The notes under the pieces are model-generated. The model was not told the origin of the DNA. It made no database searches and worked only from the letters and a program-made list of their open reading frames with translations. Of a stretch of DNA of 17,640 nt, positions 7,051 through 16,107 are shown piece by piece (position 1 is the first letter of the stretch; the number at the start of each line of letters is the position of its first letter). This DNA comes from Thiopseudomonas sp. (GTDB taxonomy: Bacteria > Pseudomonadota > Gammaproteobacteria > Pseudomonadales > Pseudomonadaceae). The stretch is from assembly GCA_023228985.1 (NCBI GenBank), contig JALOAC010000036.1:1-17640 (forward strand), written 5' to 3'. Made by a program: the position numbers and the translations under genes.

Positions 7051-10000
7051 ATGAGTCGAATACTGGATCAAATGCGTTTCTTTAAAAGAAAGCAGGATGA
7101 GTTTTCTAATGGTCACGGAGAAACCCGCAAGGAATCTCGTGACTGGGAAGACAGTTACAGAAGCCGTTGGCAATATGACAAGATTGTCCGTTCCACCCAC
7201 GGGGTGAACTGCACGGGCTCTTGCTCATGGAAAATTTACGTCAAAAATGGCCTGATTACTTGGGAAACCCAGCAGACTGACTACCCGCGTACCCGGCCTG
7301 ACTTACCCAACCATGAGCCGCGTGGCTGTCCACGAGGGGCTAGCTATAGTTGGTATATCTACAGTGCCAACCGAGTTAAATACCCGAAAGTACGTAAGGC
7401 GTTGCTGAAGCTCTGGCGTGAGGAGCGCAAAGGTAGGGCGCCAGTCGAGGCTTGGGCCAACATTGTAGAGGATCCGGCTAAGGCTGCTTCTTACAAAAGT
7501 AAACGCGGTTTGGGCGGCTTTGTGCGCTCAAGCTGGGATGAAGTTAACGAGATTATCGCTGCCGCCAACGTCTACACCACTAAACAGTATGGTCCAGATC
7601 GGGTGATAGGTTTCTCACCGATTCCTGCCATGTCGATGATCAGCTATGCCGCCGGTTCGCGTTACCTATCGCTGATGGGTGGTGTATGTCTGAGTTTCTA
7701 TGACTGGTACTGCGACCTACCACCAGCCTCGCCGATGGTTTGGGGCGAACAGACTGACGTGCCCGAGTCCGCTGATTGGTACAACTCCAACTATATTATT
7801 GCTTGGGGTTCTAACGTACCCCAAACCCGTACTCCTGATGCTCACTTCTTTACTGAGGTGCGTTATAAGGGTGCAAAAACGGTGTCTGTCACGCCCGACT
7901 ACTCGGAAGTGGCTAAGCTCACTGATCTCTGGCTGAACCCCAAGCAGGGAACTGATGCGGCGCTGGCGCAGGCGTTCAATCATGTTATTTTCAAAGAGTT
8001 TCATCTAGAAAAACCCAGCGAATACTTCACCGATTATGTACGGCGTTATACCGATATGCCGATGCTGGTGATGCTGGAAGAGTTTGCGGAAGGCTACAAA
8101 CCCACCCGTTTCCTGCGGGCAGCTGACTTGAATAGTAATCTAGGTCAGGACAACAATCCCGAGTGGAAAACTATTGCTCTCGACAGCCTCACTGATGAAT
8201 TCGTCTCCCCTCAAGGCTCCATTGGTTATCGCTGGAACGAGAAAGGCAAGTGGAACATTGAAGCACGGGAGGGCGGTACTGGCCGGGAGGTCAAACTGCA
8301 GTTGTCTTTGCTCGATGCAGGTGATGCGGTGGATGTAGCCTTCCCCTATTTTGGCGGTGATTTGCATGACTATTTCCAACACGTGGAAGGTGAGAATATC
8401 CAGTTTCGTCGTGTTCCGAGTAGAGAGTTTACGTTGGCTGATGGAAGTAAGGCACGCGTAGCTACGGTTTTTGATATTAGCGCTGCAGGTTTGGCAATTG
8501 ATCGTGGTTTGGGCGGTGCTAATGTTGCCAGCAGCTATGATGATGCTGACATTCCAGGTACGCCAGCTTGGCAGGAAGCCATTACAGGTGTTAGCCGCGA
8601 GAAAGTTATTCAAGTGGCGCGAGAGTTTGCTGATAACGCTGATAAAACTCGTGGTAAATCCATGATCATCATTGGTGCAGCAATGAACCACTGGTATCAC
8701 ATGGATATGAACTACCGTGGTGTTATTAATATGCTGATTCTGTGTGGCTGTGTGGGTCAAAGCGGTGGTGGCTGGGCGCATTATGTGGGTCAGGAAAAAC
8801 TGCGTCCGCAAACCGGCTGGTTGCCGGTGGCCTTTGGCCTAGATTGGCATCGTCCGCCACGTCAGATGAACGGTACCAGCTTCTTCTATAATCACAGCTC
8901 GCAGTGGCGACATGAGTCCATGGATATGCATGAGATTCTTTCGCCAATGGCGGATAAATCCAAATACCCTAAGCATGCGCTGGACTACAATATCCAAGCA
9001 GAGCGAGGCGGCTGGTTACCCAGTGCGCCACAACTCAATCGTAACCCGCTGGAAATCTGCCGCGAAGCTAAAGCAGCTGGTATGACACCGCAGGACTATG
9101 CGGTTAAATCATTAGAGGATGGCTCTTTACGCTTTGCCTGTGAGCAGCCCGATAGCCCTGCTAACTTTCCGCGAAACATGTTTATTTGGCGTTCCAATCT
9201 GCTGGGTTCCTCTGGCAAGGGGCACGAATACATGCTCAAGTACCTGCTGGGCACCCCAAAGCATGGTGTGATGAACGAGGATAGAGGTAGTCTTGGCTAC
9301 AAGCCACAGGAAGCTGAGTGGCAGGATGAGGGTGCCATCGGTAAGTTGGATTTGGTAACCACGCTAGATTTCCGTATGTCTTCCACCTGCGTGTATTCGG
9401 ACATTGTTTTACCAACTGCCACTTGGTACGAAAAGGATGACATGAACACTTCCGATATGCATCCTTTCATTCACCCGTTGTCAGCGGCCATTGATCCGGC
9501 TTGGGAATCCCGCACTGACTGGGAAATTTTCAAGGGTGTGGCGAAGAAATTTTCCGAGCTGTGTGAAGGCCACTTAGGTATTGAGCAGGATCTGGTCACC
9601 GTTCCGCTGCAACACGACAGTCCAGGTGAATTGGCACAACCTTTTGGTGGCAGCGATTGGAAGACAACAGGTGAGCCGTTGCAGCCCGGTAAAAACGCTC
9701 CTAACATGGCGGTGGTTGAGCGTGATTATCCGAACACCTATAAGAAGTTCACTTCGCTTGGCCCGCTGATGAATAGCTTAGGCAATGGTGGTAAGGGTAT
9801 CAATTGGAACACTGAAGATGAAGTCAGCTTTCTGACCCAGCTTAACAAACCAGTGCTGGAAGAAGGTATAAGTCAGGGTCGTCCACGCATCGAATCTGCC
9901 ATTGATGCAGCCGAAATTGTACTGTCACTGGCGCCGGAAACCAACGGTCATGTAGCGGTTAAGGCTTGGGCGGCGTTGTCTGAGTTTACTGGCCGTGACC

Positions 10001-10806
10001 ACTCTCATCTAGCTAGGGGCAAGGAGCACGAAGCAATCCGCTTCCGTGATATTCAGGCGCAGCCGCGCAAGATTATCTCCAGTCCGACCTGGTCAGGCCT
10101 TGAAGATGAGCATGTTAGCTATAGCGCTGGTTACACTAACGTGCATGAGCTTATCCCATGGCGCACCATTACTGGCCGCCAGCAATTCTATCAGGATCAC
10201 CCATGGATGCAGGCGTTTGGTGAGCAGTTGATGAGCTACCGTCCTCCGATTAACACGCGCACCATTGATCAGGTAAAAAACAAGCACAGTAACGGTAACA
10301 CCGAGATTGTCTTGAACTGGATTACTCCGCACCAGAAATGGGGTATTCACAGTACCTATACTGACAACCTGTTAATGCTGACATTAAGTCGCGGTGGTCC
10401 AATTATTTGGCTGTCGGAAATAGATGCACGCAAAGCCGGTATTGAAGATAACGATTGGGTTGAATGCTTTAACGCTAATGGTGCCCTTACCGCGCGTGCG
10501 GTGGTTAGTCAGCGTGTCAAAGAAGGCATGGTGATGATGTACCACGCCCAAGAACGTATCGTTAACGTGCCTGGTTCTGAAACAACCAAAACCCGCGGTG
10601 GTCACCACAACTCGGTCACTCGTGTGGTGTTAAAACCAACCCACATGATTGGTGGTTACGCCCAGCAAGCCTACGGTTTCAACTACTACGGCACTGTAGG
10701 TTGTAATCGCGATGAGTTTGTTGTGGTGCGTAAAATGAGCAAGATCGATTGGCTAGATGGCTCAGATACCGATGATCTTCCACAGCCACTACCACAAGGT
10801 CTTTAA
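7051..10806 (+). CDS. narG: Respiratory nitrate reductase alpha subunit NarG
   Basis: NarG is the catalytic subunit of the membrane-bound quinol:nitrate oxidoreductase. It faces the cytoplasm and carries bis-MGD and the FS0 [4Fe-4S] cluster. With the ATG at 7051 the protein has 1251 residues, close to E. coli NarG. The FS0 ligands fall at H50, C54, C58 and C93 (STHGVNCTGSCSW, then EPRGCPRGA). The molybdenum ligand is D222 in WYCDLPPASP. An in-frame TTG at 6994 would add 19 residues (MNTLSVHGDMPAAF...), but the ATG has GAGGG upstream and gives the family N-terminus MSRILDQMRFFKRK, so it is preferred. The frame is intact throughout. There is no Tat signal, as expected for a NarG retained on the cytoplasmic side. 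The gene is followed after 10 nt by narH. Confidence 0.97.
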   Translation: MSRILDQMRFFKRKQDEFSNGHGETRKESRDWEDSYRSRWQYDKIVRSTHGVNCTGSCSWKIYVKNGLITWETQQTDYPRTRPDLPNHEPRGCPRGASYSWYIYSANRVKYPKVRKALLKLWREERKGRAPVEAWANIVEDPAKAASYKSKRGLGGFVRSSWDEVNEIIAAANVYTTKQYGPDRVIGFSPIPAMSMISYAAGSRYLSLMGGVCLSFYDWYCDLPPASPMVWGEQTDVPESADWYNSNYIIAWGSNVPQTRTPDAHFFTEVRYKGAKTVSVTPDYSEVAKLTDLWLNPKQGTDAALAQAFNHVIFKEFHLEKPSEYFTDYVRRYTDMPMLVMLEEFAEGYKPTRFLRAADLNSNLGQDNNPEWKTIALDSLTDEFVSPQGSIGYRWNEKGKWNIEAREGGTGREVKLQLSLLDAGDAVDVAFPYFGGDLHDYFQHVEGENIQFRRVPSREFTLADGSKARVATVFDISAAGLAIDRGLGGANVASSYDDADIPGTPAWQEAITGVSREKVIQVAREFADNADKTRGKSMIIIGAAMNHWYHMDMNYRGVINMLILCGCVGQSGGGWAHYVGQEKLRPQTGWLPVAFGLDWHRPPRQMNGTSFFYNHSSQWRHESMDMHEILSPMADKSKYPKHALDYNIQAERGGWLPSAPQLNRNPLEICREAKAAGMTPQDYAVKSLEDGSLRFACEQPDSPANFPRNMFIWRSNLLGSSGKGHEYMLKYLLGTPKHGVMNEDRGSLGYKPQEAEWQDEGAIGKLDLVTTLDFRMSSTCVYSDIVLPTATWYEKDDMNTSDMHPFIHPLSAAIDPAWESRTDWEIFKGVAKKFSELCEGHLGIEQDLVTVPLQHDSPGELAQPFGGSDWKTTGEPLQPGKNAPNMAVVERDYPNTYKKFTSLGPLMNSLGNGGKGINWNTEDEVSFLTQLNKPVLEEGISQGRPRIESAIDAAEIVLSLAPETNGHVAVKAWAALSEFTGRDHSHLARGKEHEAIRFRDIQAQPRKIISSPTWSGLEDEHVSYSAGYTNVHELIPWRTITGRQQFYQDHPWMQAFGEQLMSYRPPINTRTIDQVKNKHSNGNTEIVLNWITPHQKWGIHSTYTDNLLMLTLSRGGPIIWLSEIDARKAGIEDNDWVECFNANGALTARAVVSQRVKEGMVMMYHAQERIVNVPGSETTKTRGGHHNSVTRVVLKPTHMIGGYAQQAYGFNYYGTVGCNRDEFVVVRKMSKIDWLDGSDTDDLPQPLPQGL

Positions 10807-10816
10807 GGAGAACGCC

Positions 10817-12358
10817 ATGAAGATTCGCTCACAAGTTGCCATGGTGCTGAACCTCGATAAGTGCATCGGATGCCACACCTGTTCAGTTACCTGTAAAAAC
10901 GTTTGGACCAGCCGTGAAGGTATGGAGTACGCCTGGTTCAACAACGTGGAAACCAAACCCGGCATTGGTTATCCCAAAGAGTGGGAGAACCAAGAGAAGT
11001 GGAAGGGAGGCTGGGTGCGCGAGGCCGATGGTAGTATCCGCCCGCGTATCGGTGGTAAGTTCCGAGTGTTGGCCAATATTTTTGCCAACCCAGACCTGCC
11101 AGAAATAGATGACTATTACGAACCTTTTGATTTCGATTACCAGCATCTGCACACAGCACCAGAAGTCCCTCACCAGCCTGTGGCTCGCCCACGCTCGGCG
11201 ATTACTGGCAAGCGGATGGAGAAAATTGAGTGGGGTCCCAACTGGGAAGAAATTCTCGGTACCGAGTTTAAAAAACGCCGCAAGGATAAAAACTTCGACG
11301 CGATTCAAGCTGATATCTACGGACAGTATGAAAATACTTTCATGATGTACCTACCGCGTTTGTGCGAGCACTGTCTTAACCCAACCTGCGCGGCATCCTG
11401 CCCTAGCGGTGCGATCTACAAGCGTGAAGAAGACGGCATTGTCTTGATTGACCAAGACAAGTGTCGTGGCTGGCGTATGTGTATTAGCGGCTGTCCGTAT
11501 AAGAAAATCTACTACAACTGGAAGAGCGGAAAATCCGAGAAGTGTATCTTCTGCTATCCACGTATTGAAGCTGGTATGCCGACTATCTGCTCGGAAACCT
11601 GTGTCGGTCGTATTCGCTATCTGGGCGTGCTGCTGTATGACGCAGACAAAATTCATGCAGTGGCCAGCACGCCCAACGAGCATGACCTGTATCCAAAACA
11701 GTTGGAAATGTTCTTAGATCCGAACGCGCCCGAAGTGATTGCCGCTGCACGCAAAGCCGGAATTGCCGACTCGGTAATCACTGCAGCGCAGCAATCACCG
11801 GTGTACAAGTTGGCGGTGGACTGGAAGCTGGCGCTACCGCTGCACCCAGAGTATCGCACCCTGCCGATGGTCTGGTATGTGCCGCCACTGTCGCCGATTC
11901 AGAACGCTGCCGAAAGTGGCAAGATCGGCATGAATGGAGTGTTGCCGGATGTGGACAGCTTACGTATTCCAGTGCGTTATTTGGCTAACCTGCTTACTGC
12001 AGGTGATGAGGAGCCGGTCAAGTTGGCCCTTAAGCGTTTACTAGCTATGCGTGTTTACAAGCGTGCCCAGCATGTGGAGGGTGTTGAGGACTTGCGCGCG
12101 TTAGAAGATGTTGGTCTGAGCAAGGCTCAGGCAGAAGAAATGTATCGCTATCTGGCCATTGCCGACTACGAAGATCGGTTTGTTATTCCTAGCGCTCATC
12201 ATGAAGAGGCGCTGAGCGATGCGTTTGCCGAGCGTAATGGTTGTGGCTTCAGTTTTGGTGACGGCTGTAGTCATGGTGATTCGGGTTTGAACATGTTTGG
12301 CGGCAAAAAACACAACAAGCGTGATGTGCTGAAAACTGTTCAGGTCTGGGAGGAGTGA
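10817..12358 (+). CDS. narH: Nitrate reductase beta subunit NarH
   Basis: NarH is the electron-transfer subunit that links NarI hemes to NarG through four iron-sulfur clusters. The 513 residues match the family. Cysteine groups are visible at C16/C19/C22/C26 (KCIGCHTCSVTCKNVW), C183/C186/C191/C195 (CEHCLNPTCAASCP), C216/C222/C226 with W219 in CRGWRMC, and C243/C246/C258/C262. The tryptophan in place of a cysteine marks the [3Fe-4S] cluster typical of NarH. The start chosen is the ATG with AAGGAG, which overlaps the narG stop. A longer in-frame start inside narG is rejected because MKIRSQVAMVLNLDKC is the conserved N-terminus. The stop lies 2 nt before the narJ ATG. Confidence 0.97.
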   Translation: MKIRSQVAMVLNLDKCIGCHTCSVTCKNVWTSREGMEYAWFNNVETKPGIGYPKEWENQEKWKGGWVREADGSIRPRIGGKFRVLANIFANPDLPEIDDYYEPFDFDYQHLHTAPEVPHQPVARPRSAITGKRMEKIEWGPNWEEILGTEFKKRRKDKNFDAIQADIYGQYENTFMMYLPRLCEHCLNPTCAASCPSGAIYKREEDGIVLIDQDKCRGWRMCISGCPYKKIYYNWKSGKSEKCIFCYPRIEAGMPTICSETCVGRIRYLGVLLYDADKIHAVASTPNEHDLYPKQLEMFLDPNAPEVIAAARKAGIADSVITAAQQSPVYKLAVDWKLALPLHPEYRTLPMVWYVPPLSPIQNAAESGKIGMNGVLPDVDSLRIPVRYLANLLTAGDEEPVKLALKRLLAMRVYKRAQHVEGVEDLRALEDVGLSKAQAEEMYRYLAIADYEDRFVIPSAHHEEALSDAFAERNGCGFSFGDGCSHGDSGLNMFGGKKHNKRDVLKTVQVWEE

Positions 12359-12360
12359 GT

Positions 12361-13101
12361 ATGGAAATCTTGAAGGTTATTTCTCTGCTGCTAGATTATC
12401 CGGAACAGCCGTTAGTGCAGGCTAAAGCCGAGCTGGAAGACGCCATTAAACAGTGTTTTTTCATCAGTCCAGCGCAGCGTCAGGCGCTAAAAAAATTACT
12501 GCAACATATTACTGACCAAGACTTGCTAGATGCTCAGTCCGTTTACCTGAGTCTGTTTAATCGCGGTCGACACCTGTCTTTGTTGATGTTTGAGCATGTG
12601 CATGGTGAATCACGTGATCGCGGCCAGGCCATGGTCGATCTGTTGGCGGAATACGAACAGGCGGGTTTTAGCATTGCTGCTAAAGAGCTGCCTGATTACA
12701 TTCCGCTATATCTGGAGTATTTGGCCAGTTGTGATCAGCTCGGCGCTCGCGCTGGGCTGGCTGATATCCAGCATCTACTGGCACTACTGGGTGCCCGCTT
12801 AGAAGAAAACGAAAGTCCTTATATGGCCTGTTTCCATGTGCTGCTGCAACTGGCTGGGGTTGAACCGGTTGAGCAAATTGGTAAGGTGCGCGCGCAGATT
12901 GCTGAGGAACCGGTAGATAACAGCCTAGAAGCGCTGGATGCTGAGTGGGAGGAGGAAGCAGTGACTTTTATGCAGGATGATGGACAGGCCTCCTGTGGGC
13001 TGGCTTCGTCTTCTGCCAACCACCGGGTCCGCGAAGAAGTACCTGTACCTATCCATTGGGTTGATTTCACGCATGCATCCAATATCGCAGATAAATTGTA
13101 G
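12361..13101 (+). CDS. narJ: Nitrate reductase assembly chaperone NarJ
   Basis: NarJ is a cytoplasmic chaperone of the TorD/DmsD family. It binds apo-NarG, is needed for molybdenum cofactor and FS0 insertion, and times membrane attachment to NarI. The 246-residue protein carries the family's most conserved block, FEHVHGESRDRGQAMVDLL (about 79-97), then ELPDYIPLYLEYL, and an acidic stretch near LDAEWEEEAVTF. The ATG at 12361 has GGGAGGAG about 6 nt upstream and lies 2 nt after the narH stop. A GTG at 12355 that overlaps narH would add two residues and is less likely. The tight spacing implies translational coupling with narH. It is not part of the mature enzyme. Confidence 0.95.
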   Translation: MEILKVISLLLDYPEQPLVQAKAELEDAIKQCFFISPAQRQALKKLLQHITDQDLLDAQSVYLSLFNRGRHLSLLMFEHVHGESRDRGQAMVDLLAEYEQAGFSIAAKELPDYIPLYLEYLASCDQLGARAGLADIQHLLALLGARLEENESPYMACFHVLLQLAGVEPVEQIGKVRAQIAEEPVDNSLEALDAEWEEEAVTFMQDDGQASCGLASSSANHRVREEVPVPIHWVDFTHASNIADKL

Positions 13102-13110
13102 GAGACGATC

Positions 13111-13791
13111 ATGTCCAGTTTTAATTTTTTGATTTTCGGTGTGTATCCTTATGTTGCCTTGGCGGTTTGCTTGATTGGTAGTTGGGCGCGTTTTGATTTG
13201 TCCCAATACACTTGGCGGGCGGGCTCCAGTCAGATGCTTGATAGCAAGAATATGCGTGCCGCAAGTAATCTATTCCACATAGGGATTTTGTTTGTGTTAG
13301 CCGGCCACTTTGTTGGCCTGTTAACGCCGGAGTTTGTATATCACAGTTTTATCAGCTCCGGAGCCAAGCAGGTGTTGGCTATGGTATCGGGTGGCTTCTT
13401 TGGCATCCTCTGCTTGATCGGGCTGGTGATGCTGATCAAACGCCGGCTCAACAATCCGCGAATTCGTGCTACGTCTAACACTTCAGACATCATGATCCTG
13501 TTCGTGTTGCTGGTGCAGCTAATACTGGGCTTGCTCACCATTGTTGCTTCCACGCAGCACTTAGATGGTTCGGTGATGGTCATGCTCGGTAACTGGGCGC
13601 AGAGCATTGTTACTTTCCAGCCAGTCAAGGCGGCCAACGCCATTGAGTCGGTCGGTGTGGTGTACAAGCTACATGTGTTCCTTGGTGTCACTTTGTTCGT
13701 ACTGTTTCCGTTTACCCGATTGGTACATATTGTCAGTGCGCCGGTTTGGTACTTGGGACGTCGTTATCAGATTGTGCGTCAGAAAGGCTAG
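13111..13791 (+). CDS. narI: Nitrate reductase gamma subunit NarI (cytochrome b)
   Basis: NarI is the membrane anchor that oxidises quinol and passes electrons through two b-type hemes to NarH. The 226 residues contain five hydrophobic segments. The heme-ligand histidines are found at the family positions: H56 and H66 (FHIGILFVLAGHF), and H188 and H206 (KLHVFLGV, then TRLVHIVSAP). The ATG is preceded by TAGGAG, whose first three bases are the narJ stop codon, with 9 nt between the genes. Length and ligand spacing agree with E. coli NarI (H56, H66, H187, H205). The next gene, ppiC, follows after 20 nt. Confidence 0.96.
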   Translation: MSSFNFLIFGVYPYVALAVCLIGSWARFDLSQYTWRAGSSQMLDSKNMRAASNLFHIGILFVLAGHFVGLLTPEFVYHSFISSGAKQVLAMVSGGFFGILCLIGLVMLIKRRLNNPRIRATSNTSDIMILFVLLVQLILGLLTIVASTQHLDGSVMVMLGNWAQSIVTFQPVKAANAIESVGVVYKLHVFLGVTLFVLFPFTRLVHIVSAPVWYLGRRYQIVRQKG

Positions 13792-13811
13792 TGGGATAAG
13801 GAGTAAAAGAC

Positions 13812-14627
13812 ATGGTTAAAGCAAACCTTATCGCCAGCAGTAACCAAGAGATGCCTATCGTACGCATCAACGGAATACTGGTGGAGGCAGATGAAATTGC
13901 GCGAGAAATGCAATACCACCCAGCGGAATCTCAGCGTGAAGCCATCTTTCTGGCGACCCAAGCGCTGGTTTTACAAGAGGTGTTAAAACAGCGGGCCGAT
14001 GAAATTGATTTGCAAGCGCTGCCGTTTGATAACGAAAGCACAGACGAGGCTAGACTGCGCTGTCTGTTAGAGCGAGAAGTGCAGGTGCCGGCTGTGACCG
14101 AGTCTGAACTGGAGCTTTATTACCGTAACAATCCGCGTAAATTTACCACGCCACCATTGCTGGCTGCTCGCCATATTTTGTTGGCGGCTGATCCTGTGGA
14201 CAGTGAGCAGCGTAGTGAACGGGCGGATATGGCCAAAGCCTTGTTGCAGCAATTGCAGCAGGGGCAGGCAGGGTTTGACGAGCTGGCGCGTGAATATTCG
14301 GATTGCCCATCGCGAGAGCAAGGCGGTGAGTTGGGACAGATTTCCATAGGGCAGACAGTCCCTGAGCTTGAAAAACAACTGCTACGTTTGACGGTGGGGC
14401 TGGCTGGGCAGCCAATAGAGTCTCGCTATGGGTATCACGTTATTGATGTGCGACAGCGAATTGAAGGTCAATTGCTGCCATTTGCCACGGTGCGCGACAA
14501 GATAAGCGCTGAACTTAGTCAGCGCAGCTGGCATAAAAGCGTAGCACAATATCTGCAAATTTTGGTGGCGCAGGCCAATATTGAAGGCATTGTCCTGCAA
14601 GGTGCAGCATCACCATTGTTGCAGTAA
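13812..14627 (+). CDS. PpiC-type peptidyl-prolyl isomerase (nar-linked)
   Basis: This 271-residue protein has an N-terminal helical region (about 1-105), a parvulin domain (about 113-215) and a helical C-terminal tail. Parvulin hallmarks include H121 in AARHILLA, DELAREYSDCPS (C165), GGELGQI, and H209 in YGYHVIDV. No signal peptide or membrane segment is seen, so it should be cytoplasmic, unlike SurA or PpiD. That places it where NarG and NarH are folded and loaded. A rotamase at this position, between narI and moaA, is also found in P. aeruginosa. A dedicated role in nitrate reductase maturation is inferred from position only. The ATG has a good AAGGAG, and moaA begins 17 nt after the stop. 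Confidence 0.9.
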   Translation: MVKANLIASSNQEMPIVRINGILVEADEIAREMQYHPAESQREAIFLATQALVLQEVLKQRADEIDLQALPFDNESTDEARLRCLLEREVQVPAVTESELELYYRNNPRKFTTPPLLAARHILLAADPVDSEQRSERADMAKALLQQLQQGQAGFDELAREYSDCPSREQGGELGQISIGQTVPELEKQLLRLTVGLAGQPIESRYGYHVIDVRQRIEGQLLPFATVRDKISAELSQRSWHKSVAQYLQILVAQANIEGIVLQGAASPLLQ

Positions 14628-14644
14628 CGGATAAGGAGTCCGGC

Positions 14645-15637
14645 ATGGCTGATCACTGGGTTGATGGCTTTGGCCGCACAATTGACTATGTGCGGATCTC
14701 GGTAACTGACCGCTGTGACTTCCGCTGTGTGTATTGTATGGCGGAAAACATGAGGTTTTTGCCCAGACAGCGAGTGTTAACGCTGGAGGAAATCTACCGT
14801 AGCGCTCGTCTGTTTGTGGCCAACGGCGTGAAGAAAATTCGTTTGACTGGCGGCGAGCCGCTGGTACGTAAGGGCATTGTTGACCTGTGTGAAAACATCA
14901 GTGCTATTGATGGTCTGCGTGAGCTGGTCATGACTACCAATGGTTCGCAGCTGGATAAGTATGCCGTGCCACTGGCGCAAGCTGGGGTTAAACGGCTGAA
15001 TATCAGTCTGGACTCGCTGCAGGCCGACCGTTTCCGAGCGTTAACTCGTACTGGTGATTTGCAGCAAGTGCTCAGGGGCATTGCAGCTGCGCGTGACGCC
15101 GGGTTTGAGTCGATCAAACTTAACAGCGTAATTATTGGAGGTCAGAACGATGACGAAATCCTCGAGCTGGCTGCTTTTGCTGTTGATAACGGTCTTGACT
15201 TGACTTTTATTGAAGAGATGCCAATGGGGCAGGTGGGTCGTTCGCGGGCCAACAGTCTGTTTACCAGTGAGCAGGTGCGCGAGCTGCTGGAGCAGCGGTA
15301 CAGCTTGCTGCCCAGCCCGGAAAATAGTGGCGGCCCTGCCCGCTACATGCGCCTGCAAAACCAGCCACAGACCCGCATCGGTTTTATCTCCCCGCATAGC
15401 AACAATTTTTGCGCCACCTGTAATCGGGTGCGCCTGACCGTTGAAGGTAAATTGTTGTTGTGCTTGGGCAATGAACACGATCTGGACATCAAGGCTTTAC
15501 TGCGCCGCTACCCGCTGGATGATCAGCCATTGATTGCGGCAGTATGCAAAGCCCTGCGTTACAAACCAGAGCGGCACGAGTTCAGTGCCGACGGTGAGGT
15601 GCAAATTCTACGTTTTATGAATGCCAGTGGTGGCTGA
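14645..15637 (+). CDS. moaA: GTP 3',8-cyclase MoaA
   Basis: MoaA is a radical-SAM enzyme that cyclises GTP in the first step of molybdenum cofactor synthesis, giving the intermediate converted by MoaC to cyclic pyranopterin monophosphate. The 330 residues show the SAM cluster motif C24-x3-C28-x2-C31 (CDFRCVYC), the SAM-binding TGGEP (68-72), the C-terminal cluster C256/C259/C273 (FCATCNRVR, then LLLCLG), and the essential terminal Gly-Gly (MNASGG). AAGGAG precedes the ATG. No moaC is in the window, so this is a nar-dedicated copy or a part of the pathway supplied with the operon, as with moaA1 of P. aeruginosa. It boosts cofactor supply when NarG is made. Confidence 0.96.
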   Translation: MADHWVDGFGRTIDYVRISVTDRCDFRCVYCMAENMRFLPRQRVLTLEEIYRSARLFVANGVKKIRLTGGEPLVRKGIVDLCENISAIDGLRELVMTTNGSQLDKYAVPLAQAGVKRLNISLDSLQADRFRALTRTGDLQQVLRGIAAARDAGFESIKLNSVIIGGQNDDEILELAAFAVDNGLDLTFIEEMPMGQVGRSRANSLFTSEQVRELLEQRYSLLPSPENSGGPARYMRLQNQPQTRIGFISPHSNNFCATCNRVRLTVEGKLLLCLGNEHDLDIKALLRRYPLDDQPLIAAVCKALRYKPERHEFSADGEVQILRFMNASGG

Positions 15638-15645
15638 GAACCGTT

Positions 15646-15662
15646 GACAGCAGTAAGCTGTC
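15646..15662. promoter_or_regulatory. Perfect dyad between moaA and next gene
   Basis: GACAGC and GCTGTC form a perfect 6-bp inverted repeat around AGTAA, in the 55-nt gap after moaA. This is the largest gap between genes after narG in the operon. There is no T tract, so it is not an intrinsic terminator. It may be an mRNA processing or stabilising hairpin, or a weak operator. A TTGACA at 15644-15649 overlaps it, but no convincing -10 follows at the right distance. Confidence 0.3.
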
Positions 15663-15692
15663 GAGTATTGGCAGATTGAGGGCGACAACCAG

Positions 15693-16097
15693 ATGAATAT
15701 TTTAAACTTTGATGACTTGTTGACCGCGGCAGGCCAGCAGGCAGAGCCACAATTATTGCTGTTCGTGTTTGCCAAGGCTGAGCTACCGGAAGGGGCAACC
15801 GACGAGCAGCAAAAAAACTTTACCGCCGGCAGCGGCGGAGCACTGACTCCAGTGATTTGCGTAGATAAGAGTTTGGACGAGCTGACCGACTTTGTATCGC
15901 TGACAGCAGAGTCGGAGCGAACAGGACAGGATTGGGATTTGGTGTTTGTCAGCAGCTTGTCCGGACATGGCGGCATCATTCCGACCACTGAACAGTCCGA
16001 GCAACCCCTGCAAATGATGGTACAGGCCATCCACTCGGGCAAAATTGCCAGCCTGTTGGCGCTGGACAAACAGGGCCAAACCCTCAGTTTTTATTAA
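15693..16097 (+). CDS. Small protein of unknown function between moaA and moaB
   Basis: This is an acidic 134-residue soluble protein with no signal peptide, membrane segment or metal-binding cysteine motif (its only cysteine is C56). It begins MNILNFDDLLTAAGQQAEP, has a hydrophobic strand (LLLFVFAKAELP), a Gly-rich turn (TAGSGGALTPVICVDKS), DWDLVFVSSLSGHGG, and a C-terminal part rich in short helices. I believe similar short proteins occur in pseudomonads and some are labelled as ribonucleotide reductase alpha subunit, but nothing in this sequence supports that enzyme: it is far too short and lacks its motifs. A modest GAGGG lies upstream of the ATG. It stops 10 nt before moaB, so it belongs to the operon. 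A role in nitrate respiration or cofactor handling is inferred from position only. Confidence 0.85.
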   Translation: MNILNFDDLLTAAGQQAEPQLLLFVFAKAELPEGATDEQQKNFTAGSGGALTPVICVDKSLDELTDFVSLTAESERTGQDWDLVFVSSLSGHGGIIPTTEQSEQPLQMMVQAIHSGKIASLLALDKQGQTLSFY

Positions 16098-16107
16098 GGA
16101 TGCCTTT

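Noticed and set aside
8140..8811. 223-codon antisense frame inside narG
   Set aside because: It lies wholly within the conserved narG frame, has low-complexity Thr/Ile/Asn-rich translation and no recognised motif. It is a shadow of the coding bias.
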